Source: Aquila chrysaetos chrysaetos
Taxonomy: Eukaryota > Chordata > Aves > Accipitriformes > Accipitridae
Direction: 5' to 3'
Assembly (NCBI RefSeq): GCF_900496995.4
Contig: NC_044014.1
Coordinates: 1,674,001-1,738,000 of the forward strand
DNA: 64,000 nt
The position numbers were made by a program, and so were the translations under genes. The notes under the pieces are model-generated. The model had not been told where the DNA came from and did not search any database. It was given only the letters and a program-made list of their open reading frames with translations. Below, piece after piece: positions 1 to 13,400 of this stretch (positions are counted from its first letter, which is position 1; each line of letters begins with the position of its first letter).

Positions 1-3000
1 GAACGGACCAGCCAGGGCTGGTAAGTGATGCCAGCAGCCCCCGACACGCCAGGTTTCAGAGACAGCAAAGTCTCTGACATTACCACTCAGCATATCTTCA
101 GTTCCCCAGGAACTAGGGTTTTCGTCTACATTTCTCAAGACCTGCTCAAAGACACACAACTGAGCCAGTATCCCAGAAACACATCTTGTTTATATACACT
201 TACTTTCTTCAAAGAGCTTCAGAATTTAATTTTGCTTTTCGTTCAAAGCCATACAGACATGGTCCTGGGAGATTCATTAGTGGCACAGAGGAAGCTTTTA
301 CAGCACCCTGCTCTGCAGAAGGCGGGTGCGGAGTTTGTTTTCCAGTCCTGGCCCAGGGTCCAGCCTCACTGGCAACGTCTCATACAGATGCAGAGCTCTG
401 CCTGTAAGGATTATGTTCTGGAGATTTGCCTATATTTTTGTTTACTCTTGCTTTATGAATTCAAAAAGCCATTTGAAATTTTAATATGATTCACTATTAG
501 TCGTTATTACATTTTTTTCTATCACCAGATAGAAAATTTTCTATCTCCAGATGACACACATTTCTATGCTTTTTTTATTTTTTTGGTGTTTCTCATGGCA
601 TTTAGCGTGGCAGTGTAATATCACACGTTTTGGGGTGCACCATGGGTGCCCCTTGCACCACTGTGGCACCAGTCCATGTCTCTCGCCCCTTCCACCGCTG
701 TGGGCCACCGTGGCAGAGCAAACCCTTCCCATCTCATGCTTTTCACTTCTCCAGCCCCGAATCTACATCTGCCTTCATCCTTTCAGACCTCCTGTTGGCT
801 AAATGGAAATTCTCATCTCATGCAGGTTTTTAAGCACATGAACTTTAATATAGCATAAGCTCACTGTAAGATTCATTTTCCTTAGGTGCTTGTAGTTTTG
901 GGGTGAGGTGCATTAGTACTCCATACCAGCCGCAGAAAATATGAGTAACAGAACATCTCAGCCATGATTATCCAGATGATTAACATATTCACCAATTAAT
1001 TTGCTAAAAACCTGAAGGCACCTAAACCAGAGACCCGCTGGCCAGAAGCCTGGACATGCCCGCCTCCCACCACCAGTCCCTCATGGGGAGAAGGCATCTG
1101 GCTGATGAAACCTCCACGGGAGGGCTGTCCCTTCCCCTCAGCCATGCCCTCCTCCATGCCTACAAGCTCTGGACCCCGATGCGCAGAGGCAGGAGGGATA
1201 CAAGGATATTTGGCTAGTTAACCCCCGCCACCCAACCACGCACAGCAGACAGGGTGCCCAACACATACACTTTACGTGCTTGAAAGCAGATGGCATGGCA
1301 GCGCCCAAAGACATTACAATTTCAATATTCTTCCGTTATTAATTTATACTTTCGTGCCAACAGCACCCCATATCAAAAATAATCTCTATTGACATGACAA
1401 CGGAAAGCTCAGCTTTTACTCAACAGATCTGCAGCAATTAAATCTCTTAACACTGGCGCTTATTTTACATTTCTTACCTAGGGAAATGTCTTTTTTGACC
1501 AATACAGCACCTGCTATCTTATCAGATGGCCCTATAAAGTGAACAAATACTGTTTAAGTGATAAAGTAATAAACTATAAACTACGTTGATTATTTACTGA
1601 GATTGTATTTTTCAAATTTAGTAATACTGAAAAAATATATACACCAGAATTATAAAAACAGCAAGCAGAATCACAATTTTAAAAAACTTACCAAGTGGTC
1701 ATGATCAGCAGTGCTATACTGATTAAAGTATTTAAGCAATATTTTATTTATCTTCTCCTGTAAGCACAAAGACATAAATCACTACAAGTTTTAGCAAAAC
1801 ATTGGAACAAAGCACAGACCCCCAGCGGGGTTGGGGCTGGCAGGAGCTCGGGGGGCTCTGTCCCACCCAGCTCCCAGCAGGTCCCCACAACTGGTCACTC
1901 AGGGACATGCCCAGGCGAGTTTGAGCATCTCCATGGATGGAGACCCCACAATCTCTCAATACCCATCCCTGTTCTGAGAGCTGAAGATCCTCAAAGAAAT
2001 CACAGGTGGTTCCAAGTACTGAATGGATTCACCCTAAAGAGCAAATAGTGGGATGTGGTACTGCCCCAGGATATCACACTCCCACATCAGCGGTGCATTA
2101 AGCTCCATTCCTAATAGATTGCAAATCTCCATTTTTGGAAATAGTATTTGGAAATGCTGACATTTCTGTGCCTACACCCAGACTTTGTCCTGTCCCTGGA
2201 ACCAGGCTCTGCATTTTCAACCCAAACTAAACAAAGTTTTGACAAGTACTCGGCTCCCGGAGCATGGCTCCCTCTGGTCAGTAGATGCTTACCCCAACCT
2301 GTCTGTCCTCCATGCATCTCTTTCCAGTGATCGATACTGAATATTTCATCAGTGCACAGGCACTGGTGTTCCTATTTATTTTTTTTTTTAAATCTATATC
2401 ATTCCCTCCATACTTCCACAACCCAGAAGTAACAGGAACCATATGCTGGTTTAGGGTTTTCCCTTCAATTTTAAAATTACTTCTAAATTGTGACCTTGAA
2501 TACCAAGATTTTGCCTAAAGCAAGGTTTTATTGCCGTGTTATCAACTCCAGAAAATAAAACCTTCACATTATAAAAAGAAACAGACCTTTAATTAACTGC
2601 AATGATAGTTCTGGGTACCATTATCACACATTTTAGCTACGATAAAAAGCTTTTAAGAGAGTTGACAGCAAGTTCAGCCCATATTTCTCCCTCCTTCCCA
2701 GCACCTAGACTTAAGGAAGAAGGCAAGCTCTCAGCTCCCTCGGCAAAATGCAAAATTTGGAAACATCTCGGATACTTGAGCGGTTGCACTGCGAGTGCTA
2801 TGTTAAACCCACACGAGCTTGAGGGCTGGTGTGACGGGATCAGCATCTCCCTGGGAGAACCTCTAGAAGACATGGAAGAGTTTGTCCAAAGGATTAAAAA
2901 CAAAACAAAACCAAAAGACAACCAACCCTATAATAAGCATTTCCTTCAGTATCCTGAAGAGAAAATGGCTTTGGGAAGGGCAGCCCCAGACAAGCTCCTC

Positions 3001-3385
3001 TCCAGTTCACATCTCAGTTCTGTTTTCTCTTCAAGACTTTGTAATAATTCCATTTTTTCCTCCTATCCCTTTGGAAGGAAAGTCTAGGTAAGAAGTCACA
3101 TCTAACATCATTCCAGTTGCAACCTGAGGTGGAACAGGCAAACCTCCTGAAAAAAACCTTTTCCTGAAAAGCATTCTGACTTCCAGACTTTGGACTTTCA
3201 CGTGATCTGAGAAGGAATTGCTTGCTGCTAACTTTCAGCTTTTTAAACTCCCAGCCACAGTGGAGCTGATTCTCTCTCCTCCCTCTACAAGTCTTATCGG
3301 AACGAGTAAGAAAGCATCGACCACAGGCCAGGTTACCACCCGGGAATGCAGCAGTCAGCCTGAACACTGAAGGAGCATCACTTGT
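1..3385. other. Intergenic, no recognisable gene
   Basis: The sequence has mixed composition, with a moderately GC-rich stretch near 1030-1270. The longest frames (154 codons at 25-489, 161 codons at 2602-3087) encode nothing I recognise and lack exon-like flanking signals. Confidence 0.6.
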
Positions 3386-3453
3386 CACAGACTCACAGGC
3401 TGGTTGAAGTTGGAAGGGAACACTGCGGGTCGTCAGGTCCAACCCGATTCCTT
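3386..3453 (-). mobile_element. CR1 LINE 3'-end fragment
   Basis: Plus-strand phrases such as CAGACTCACAGGCTGG, GTTGGAAGGGAA and CAGGTCCAACC match the reverse complement of the CR1 3' end, so the copy lies on the minus strand. It is a short, diverged 5'-truncated remnant without coding capacity. Confidence 0.75.
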
Positions 3454-6400
3454 GGCTGTACAAAAGAAATTTCCTCAAAATACTTCCTGCAGAGAATAAC
3501 AGCTTTTATCCACTTTAACATTAAAGAATGTCAAACCATTATTTATTTTGATTATAGCCAACTGCATCACAGGGCACTGGCCTCAGTTGCTTTTCCAGGC
3601 ACAGTATGCAGCGCAGGAGCAGTGTAAGCCACTAGCCTTCAATACAGGAAAATCAAAATTTGCCCTGGATGGCAAAGCATTTTCTGAATTTTCCATTCTA
3701 TCATCAAGATGGTTAGTATGCAAATTATAATTTGTCAACATTTTTGCAGGCTACAATTACATGGCATGAAATGTATTTACATGCTGTATGGAACCAAACC
3801 GGCGGGACTAAAATTGCAGATCAGTCTCAGCATTTAATTGGACACAGTAAATTTAATGAATAAAAAGGACCAAGGCAGCATCACAATGGCAACATTTAGC
3901 ACATAAAAATTAGTATGGAAAGAGAAACTGCTAGGAAGGGCTCTGTTAATGAAAAAACACTTGTTCACAAGTGAGCCATTAGAACAGCACAGGCCAGAGG
4001 AAACATCAAGTAACATAAAACAACCATTTAGCTTCGTGTCTCATTATCTGCACTTAGGGTATACCAGGAACCATGGCAGACACAAGGGAGCCGAACCCTC
4101 ATCTGGAGGCCACATCATCTGCAGAGTTATAAACTGGACCTCCTCCAGAGTCTGCCTCGTCTGCAGACCTACCCTGGGCAGCTGACAAGGACCCCCAGCT
4201 CTGGGGTTCCTGCCTCGTGGGACCCATCTCTCCTGCTGCATGCCTCCGAGGACTGCATTCTGGTGAGGCCGTTTTTCCATACATTGGTACTAGCGCATGG
4301 TTTAAAACAGAAATATTTAATGGCCAAACCCATTAAATCTAATTTTGGTTCAAACTTCTTCAGCTAGTTTGGCCCATACGTGAGCAGTCTTCCCTAAGAA
4401 ATAATGTAAAAAGACCAAGGGAGAGGGAAGAAAGCCAAAAAGTCTGGTCTTTCCTGTCCCACGTTTTCCTGACTCCTCCATCACAAGAGAAGGTCCCTGA
4501 GATTCTTCTGTCTCACACAGGTTTTCACCAAGATTTCTAGATTCCTAAGATATAGTCAGATCTTTCAGTGATCAAGCACATCTTGTCCTTATACCCCCAT
4601 TTTCTGTGATTTTGCTGTTTTAGATAGAAGGAAACGCCCTTGCGAGAAACCAATACTTGTTCTTACTGATGCTAGAGATTCCCTACGCTCTGGTAATTTG
4701 TTTTTAAATTAAAAGAAACTATGGTTTAGAATATTGATGTATTTCTCAAATTTGTTTTGGTTTTCCCAGGTCACTCTATGCCAAGCAATAATTATTACTT
4801 ACGTACTTTTTCTAATCAACTGGTTAGATAATCTACACAATAATTCCAGGTAGGCAGTCACTGGAGGGGTTTTAGCCTGTATTTCTTTGGTGCTCCCTAA
4901 AGGTAATAGCCCCATTCTCTGCCACGTAACACCTTTCACTACGGGGCAGGACAGAAGTTACGTTACCCTGTGCTGCAGCTCCTTCGGAGCTAATCTCTCA
5001 GTTAGTGCTGCCATCAGAGTAAGAAATATCAGTAGCAATTTATTTTCTTAATCTACATCAAAACCTTCCAAAACAGAAAGAATGAAATTAGATTTTTAGC
5101 ACTCCAAGATCGTTCCAGCGTCAACAAGGAGAAAACCCCTGCTACTCTTGAAATTAATGTTTTCATTCTCTAGCAACCCCAGCATCCCAGTCAGGGAAAA
5201 TAACAGAGGCATTAATATAAAATACACTACTTGACCAGAAGGAAAGCATTTCAAAATTATGTAGAAAAGTGTCTCAAAGGGCACACTGTGATAAAATATA
5301 TATATGGTTAAAAATGAATCGTACTTTAATATGTTAACCAGAAACAGCAAAATCAATAACAGCAATTTAAGTTTGCAACCAAGAGAAAAAGACATGGTTG
5401 AGTGAATGTTCAGAATGCTCCACTTGCTGCTCAGTGTGCTTCATTAGGTATTTCTATATGCTGGATTTGAGTAGATACAAGAAACAGAATTTCAAATGGA
5501 CAGTAAGAATCCAGAGCTGTGCTGACCCTTTGATCAACTTTGCTCAGCCCATAGCTACTCAACATCATTTTTTAAAGGTGAACAGTGTACCAGACCAGAA
5601 GCACTTTTTTTGGTCATCTATTTAGTTTGATGCCACCTCGTTTTACCACCTTTCAGAACTGGACATGTTAAGATACTGTGTTTCACATCTTCCTCTTTTT
5701 TTTTTTTTTTTTAAACAGTTAGCTTATAAATATTTTTGTTTTAAATTCAGAATGGCAATACAGGCCCTGCACTCCTCTTTCTTGAGTACACTTAAGGTAT
5801 TTCATTGCAACACAGAGAAATTATCAATTGCCTTCCATCTTTTTAAGCCCTGTCACTTAAGGCAAAGAGATGACTTCTTTGTGTGAACCACTGTCCGTTC
5901 TCCTGCTGTCCCCAATGCTCAGCTCACTGTGTCTTCGTTAGAGGTGTACTATCATAGTCACCTTCTCGCTGTATCTCATTGCCTTCCCCTGCATTGGTTT
6001 TCACCTTACTATTTAAATAGAGCTACTCGAGATAAATGCTAGCAGAGCAACATGATCTAAATTTGCCATCAACTTTTGAACCCAGACTCTAGTTAACATG
6101 TTCCATCAGAAAACAGTCATAGCTTTTTCTTGATATCCAATGCATCATTATTTTTTAAACAGCCTCAGAGAGAGTTGCACGAAGTCAATTCTCCAAAGAG
6201 GCCAACAGGAACATAAAGATGATGTTACTTTTTCATGGGCTAGGCTGGGAAGAACTAATTCCTTTGTGATAGAAAGTTTCTAACCCTTGCAGAATATGAA
6301 GAAAGAAGAAGGTATTTCCATAATTAAATAGCACAAACGCCAGCTGATACAGAGGCTATCCCTCAACAGTCTGAAATAAATTCCTGCTTAACCAAAGTAA

Positions 6401-9400
6401 TCACCCCTGACTTCAGAGAAAGCCAAACACTTGGAGAAATAGCATGAAAGGTAGAGCTGACTTTCTTGCAAATTTCAGTAAAACCAGGCCTCAAAGGGGA
6501 AGTTACTCACTGGGAACAATTATGCCGTGGTGTTTGATTCCACAAAAAGGCACAGCAGCACTGGCGAGCTGAAAAGGCCAGATCAACAATGTGGAACAAC
6601 TAAGGCTACATTATTTGCTGAGTATCTTAGAAGTGCACGAGAGAGAAGTGACAAATTTACTACTTGTATTTCAAGGCATGAGTGGCAGGGCCATTGCTTC
6701 CTTACTCCCAGCATTTTCTATTATCTTATAGCTTTCCTCAGCTGAAGTAAATGCTCTTCTCCAAAAGCACTAACAGAAGACAACTGAAAGCAAGTTTCTT
6801 AATACTACTGTCATCTTATCCACTTACCAAAGACTTGTTAAAAACTAAGCGTTCCCCAAGCATCTTTGCCCAAGAGCAGATAGAGCCACTATTGATAGTA
6901 TCTTTGATAACTTAAAACTAGCTCGAAGCCCAAAAGTTGAAGTTGGAGCAGTACAAAGGAAACAGAACTTAGCTAGGCACCGTTAGCTCTGATGAAAAAA
7001 GTTGCCATGAGTTAAAGGCAGATGGACAGGACAAGCCTTCTAGTAATGCTTTGGTTGGCTCTGAGTCAGTAACTTATTCCTTGGTTTTTTGGATTCATAC
7101 CCGTATCACTGGCAGCTTGCAATGCCTGAAGACCTGCCGCTCAGACTTAGTGTGTATTATCATCTTAAAGGGCTTGATTGTGGGGTAGAGCAGAGGTCCA
7201 TTCTTGCACACATCCATTACTAAACACTAACGAAATAGCTTCAAAGAGGCTAACTTTTTGCACTACGTGAAAACTTACTTTCCCTTTTACTACTGCTACA
7301 GTCTGTTAGGACACAGCCAGGTCAACACATGATCCACCAACCTGGTCTTCTCATCCAGCACCTTCCCAGCCTTGCAATGCTAATGATGCAATGCACTTCC
7401 ATAAAACTCGATGGTAGAGGCCAATGTTAGAAAAAGCAAAATGTCAGAAGGCCATCAGTGAGCTTTGTAAAAAACCAACAGCATATTCCAAAACCTGTTT
7501 TTGCAGGGAACAAGACAAACAGACATCCCAGAAGCAGCTGAGGTGCCACAGAAAATAAAAGGCCAAGACACAAGAAACAGTGTCATTTAAATACCTTTAC
7601 GAAATGATGCTATGTTTTTGAAATGGTATGCAGAAAAATGTTTATAAAGACTAGCTATAAAGCATTTAAGGAGATACAAAGGAAGAAAGAGTATCACATG
7701 AAATGGACTCGACAGGGAGGAAACACATTTAATTACTGCTGCAATAACGGAATGCACAATGATCCAAACCATCTTCTTGGTCTATTCATTCAGTGGGGTG
7801 TTTTCATCTTTCTACTTGTCCTTTGTACTTTTTTCTTTCTTTTTATCATAGCACCTGTGTTATCACAACTCCCTGTGATACACATCTTGGTTTTTAAAAA
7901 GTCTAGGTTAAAGAATGAAGTACTACAATATTCAAAGATCCCTTCAGTAAATCTTATTGGCAATTATGAAGCAATGATAAGTTGAATACTTGCCTAAGTA
8001 ATACCCATCTTAGCAAGAACTGCAGAATCAGCTACAAAGATTAGATTTTTAAAAACACCCTTGCTTGGCTTTTAAAGTAGAAAACTGTCCAGACTAAACC
8101 TCTAATGGAAATTCCCCAAAGTCACCTCACGTTCTTTTAGGAGAGGAACAATTTCCAAACTTCTGTTGTTCAGTCAACAAGTTACAGATCTGGGATATCA
8201 ATATTGGCAATTACTGCCCACAGCCTGACACGTTCCTCTTCTTCACAGTGTAAATATCTCACAGAAGGGATCGGATGTGTATCTTTTTTGCACAAACTCC
8301 TCATTAAAGTCCTTAATTCTCTCTGTGACTTACTCATGTTACTGACAATTACTCCTGACAATGATACATGTCCTGTTGACCTCATGTGCACTGAGAAACA
8401 AGATATATTCTGCACATAAATAGCCTTTCAGTTCTCTAAGGTAAATTCAAGTCATTACAAAGAGAGTCTAGATAACTGATCACGAACCAGAGACACCTCA
8501 AAGTGCCTGATCAACCCTATCAAGGCCAACGTTAAGCATTTGCCAACATGGCAGCAGTTTTATGGCTGAAGGTGTCCCCTAGCAGTAGAGCACTAGCAAC
8601 AAAATTTCAGTCCCTTGCTCACATCTACTGGGAGAAGAGTGCCTCAATCACAGTCCTCTACTTTTTAGCAAATTCATTTAATTGCTGCTTTCTCTACAGA
8701 TACTTTTTTCCCCAGAGATTCAAGTGAAGCTGCTGGTCAGAAGCACTGTCAATTCAAACCAAATTCTTCTCGATTCAAACCTTCCTTCTCGAGTAAATCT
8801 GTCCAGCTGAGTGATGCATCTTTCCCAACTGTCTTTATGGTAGGAACAATAAAAATGATCAGATGTCAGCAGACATGTACTCTGTAGTATTTCACTAGAA
8901 TTTCTACAGTTTTACCCAGTTTAATAGGAAAGAAAAGCATTCAAAGATGACTCAATAGTCCCTGGAGGTACTCCAGAACCTACAAAGTCTAAAGCAAATT
9001 AAAAGTGATTTTACATACTTGGGCACAGCATGTTCTGAGGATGGTTATGTCTTACACCTGCATATACAGATAATCATTAAAAGAACCAAGATACTGTGGT
9101 CATACAGAATTCAGTAATGTATAAAATAAGGATTGAGGTGAAACAGTAAGAGATGTAGCATCTGGCCTCTCCTCACCGAGGAGACATCCTGCTCAGTAGT
9201 AATAACACCTCTTTTCTGCAAGCAGGCTCAGTGGCAGCAAGACCTGCATGTGTAGTTCATGTTGATATTATCGATGCATTAGAATGACAGCACACGGAAA
9301 AGTGCCTGATCCCAACCACAGCAGCTTCACACATTCCCCTTTTATTTTGAGGACACTAACCTCGGTCAGGTGCCAGCTGGCAAATACCATACTCCTCTCT

Positions 9401-12400
9401 ATCAGCTTTTCTGTGGGTGCTTTTTTTTTTTTTTTTAAATAATCCTTTGAAATGTTTTTAAAAAATATGTAAGCCCCATTTTTAAAGTAACACAGACCCC
9501 AAATCACATCTGCCTTTCATAGCGGTATTACTTACCAAAGCTTTTTGTTCCACACATCTTGACACTATCCATAGACCTATGAATCAAGTATAATTAGCTT
9601 TTATTCTAAAAAGAAACAGGTGCTTTTCAGTTTATTACTTCATGGCCTCCCACGCTACAGAATCTGACGTAGGAAAAGTTAGATTTATTATGTGCTCAGG
9701 AATTATTCCACTATATTAAATACCAATATAAAGTGATCTCGTTGGAGACTGCATTATCATACAAGCACTTCAGCATCTGCATGATGCAATGTATTCCAGA
9801 CCCTTAGAGAGGTAAATAATTGATAGGAAATGACTCATTTTTCATCTTTGCAGCTTTTTTAAATCCTTTTTTAATGTACATCAGAGCATTCCTAGGACAC
9901 CACAGTGCTAAAGTTTTGTTCAGGCAACTCACTTATCAGCACTGTGGCAAAAAATGTATCACACGCTGGATATTTTGATGGGTGCTTAGCAACATGGTCA
10001 AAGATAGCTTTATTATTGTGGTATTTTGCAGAATTACTATGTACCTAATATTCAATTTCCTGCTTTGTTAATGTACATGTGCCAAATCAGGAAATTACTT
10101 GCAAAGCTCTTTGATGAGAGAAAGTCTACTGTCAACTAGGACACTGTATGAGTACCAAGATACAACATACAGCGAAAGCAGATCCTCTGGTTTGGGGCAA
10201 TATTGAGGTTCTGGAGGACACTGCAAATTTTGCAGATAATTGCAAAAAAAATCAGAAAATGGTAAGATTTTCTTCTGCTGCTTTCTCATTGCCTTTCTTG
10301 TTTGATGTTCTAATCTCTGGTTACTATGTAGTAAGTATCTAAAAGAAAAAGATAAAAACCACAAAAAGCAGAAAATAAACAACAAACCACCAAAAAAACC
10401 CCACAAACAGAAGTAGTGAAGAAAAATAAGTTAGAAAGGTAAAAGAAGAGGTGAGACAAGACTGAAGGCCACGTGAGAGAGAAACTGAGGGAAGTGACTG
10501 ATCAGATTTCCTTTGTGGTAGTTTTAGGAAGAAAAAAAAAAAAAGTGTTGTATAAAGGATCAACCAGACTATCTGCACTTCTGATCAAGCTACCCTTCAG
10601 AGAGACTACAGAAAAAAATCATGCCATTAGCAATTCACTCTGTGCTCTGTAGGAAACCTAATTACATACGCTGCTCCAAAGCAAGCTCTCTCTCCGCCCA
10701 TCATAACCAACGAGCTCTGAATCTCCTCCTTGCGTGCAGCCCTTTTTCTAGAAATTGGTGCATGTGGCATGATTTACACTACACCCACAGTGACTCCCTG
10801 CGGCCCTTTGAAATGCACATAAATCAGCTCAGCCCTGTTTTCTTGCTTCAAGAGTAATAATTTTGCTCCTATAAAGTTCATAAAATCTAATTGTGGGGGA
10901 AAAAAAGGGTACCCACATCACCAAAATGTTGGCTTTTTGAATGACAATTAGCAACCATGCATTAAAGTCCCATCTTCTTTACATGCTAACACAACATCTT
11001 GCCAATTAACTTGATCTGATACAGCTTTTTCATTACGGTTTCTCAGGACTTTCCTCCTGTTTCTATTTCTCTCCCATTTCCATTCTTTTCCTGAGTCTTT
11101 CCCACTGCTGTGCAGCACATCGGAGGCCACTGAAGAGCCCCAGATCTCAAGCTGACAGGAGGGATATCTCCTCTGTACCGCTGTTGCCATCCCAGGGCTT
11201 TGAATTGCTAAGAGCTAGTCAGCTCCCACCCAAGGATTTACAGTCCAGCAGGTATTCCCCTGCACATACGTTTCCCTCTGCCCTTTGCTGAGTGTTTCTG
11301 AGCAGAATGGATGCAGAAGAGGCAAACCCTTTCTGACAAGTCACCAGCCCCTCCTGCCTGGCCCTGTGGACAACTTAAAGCTACTCTCTCCTCCTACAGC
11401 CCTTGCTGAACTCCCCTGGTGAGAAGGATGAGGATATATGTGCAGGTGAGGACAACTGTGTTTCTTGTTACTCTGCCCTTCTCCCTCCAGGTAAGTAAAA
11501 TGCCTTATCCCTAAAGCCCCTGGGGGTCTTCAGAAGTCTCCAAGGGAGACACACAGAGCAGTAATAAATGAGCAGGGATCAAATACCAAAAAGCTCTGAA
11601 CGCACTGCTACATGATTTGGTCATCGTTCGTACCTGACACTCGATTCCTTCACTTCTCTATTCCAAGCCTTATATCAGGAATTAAGTGCAAATGTGCATG
11701 GATCTCAGGAATTGCAGTAGCTCCCTATGCCACTTTTCCTCAATGCAGAAGCTATGTAATTGTTCACTAGAAATTAAAATCAATTAATGGACAGCAGTGC
11801 GTGAGGTATTTTTGTGTTTTCTTGAAGTTAGAGGACTTAGTCCCTCTGAGCAGAAATGAAGAATAAATAGAACTGGAATTAAATCTCTCAGACTATTAGA
11901 CAAATGAAAATTCTTTCTCTGCTGTCAGCTTCTCTGGCCTTTCATCAAGTACTGTCAAATACAGCAGCACGCCTTGCATACCTGATGCAAAGTCCCCACT
12001 GCTCAGAACGAACCTGAAGCAACAGAGAGGCAAAGCTGGGCAGTTAGGCTGGTTAGGTCTGGCTTGCAATATTCCTAGGACTTCTGTACTCTACCATGAG
12101 GTCTATTCGCATGTTTTCAACCCAAATGAGAAATTATACATTTGTCAGCTTTATGAATCAGAGCTACCATAGATAATCTATTTTGTTCCCACAATACATC
12201 TTTCTTCTAAATAAGAAACTGTTCATCAGTCTACCTCTAAAATCAGATCTACTTCTCTCTCTATTGGAGAAAGAAGACAGATTACTCATAATGGTGTCTT
12301 GTATCCTATTACAAAAGCCCCGGGAGATGTGAAATGAACAGAGCTATATGTAACCAAAGAACGCATGGAGTAGGTTCACCAAGTTGAAAAGAATTATAAA

Positions 12401-13332
12401 GAGACTTCATGATTTATAAAATGATACGACTGTAAGGCAAAAGAAGAAAGTTAAGCCACGAAATGAAGACACGTCTAGTTAGGATGAATTTAATTTAATT
12501 TTCCTGTCTTCTAATGATTGGGAATACCTAAAGAGTCTTTGATAAGGATGACATGTCCCACCATCTAAGAAAAAAGGATAGGAAGGAAATGCAAAACAGA
12601 AAGAGAGAGATGAAATCCAAACAGACCAGGATCAAGCGCTCAGTGACAAGAGATCACCTGCCCCATAGGGAACACCCAGTTCAACCAGTGGTACCAGTTA
12701 CAAGCACAGGCAGAGCAAGGTTGGCACTCACATGTCTAGATGCCTTTATTCACCCACCTATACAGCATGAATCCAATCAAAGAAGGTGAACTCAGGGCCC
12801 TTCAAAAGCCAGAGGTAAAACTACTCCTTCTAGTAACTAACCAACATTTGTATTCTGTTCAGAAATTATGAGATTAGGATTCTTTTTAGATTTGTTTTTT
12901 CTTTTTTTTTTGCTATAGTTTGTCTTTTATTCTACTATTTTGCTTGCAGTTGAAAACAAACTATTGCCTATGCCTGTTCCTGCAAGGTAAAAAATACCTT
13001 TGAATCCTGTATGTGCCTGAAACTGCAAATAGCAGCAGGGGTCCGTGCCAAGGCAAGGGTCCCTCTGCACAGGGGAAGGCACGAGCAGGACATTACTGGT
13101 CAAAGTAAGGCTGCATATCAAGGGAGCAACATTTGAGAGCAAAAATAAAAGGAAACAGAATCAAAGCTGCCTCTCAAGAATCTGGCCTCAACAGGCTGTA
13201 TATATAGTATGGAATGGAAAAGAATAGGTGGCTTTCAAGCCTGACTAAAAATAGTTTGCTCAAATTTCTTTCTAATGCCTTTAAAGATAGGAAGTGACAA
13301 TGGAAATGAGAAATCAGGCTGCCCGTGCTCAA
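3454..13332. other. Intergenic, no recognisable gene
   Basis: AT-rich unique sequence with T17 and T16 homopolymers. No RNA gene, exon or mobile element could be identified. Frames stay at or below about 120 codons and look like chance. Confidence 0.6.
5696..5712 (+). repeat. T17 homopolymer
   Basis: A 17-T run with no flanking element sequence that I recognise. A similar T16 run lies at 9421-9436. Confidence 0.8.
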
Positions 13333-13400
13333 ACCACAGAGCGGATGAGGTTGAAAGGGACTTGCGGAGATCACCTAGTCCAAATCACAGCATCACAGTA
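13333..13400 (-). mobile_element. CR1 LINE 3'-end fragment
   Basis: The stretch ACCACAGAGCGGATGAGG, TTGAAAGGGACTT, then AGATCACCTAGTCCAA is the diverged reverse complement of the CR1 3' end. It is a very short 5'-truncated copy on the minus strand. Confidence 0.65.

Noticed and set aside
2602-3087. 161-codon plus-strand frame
   Set aside because: No recognisable motif, no exon-like boundaries; consistent with chance.
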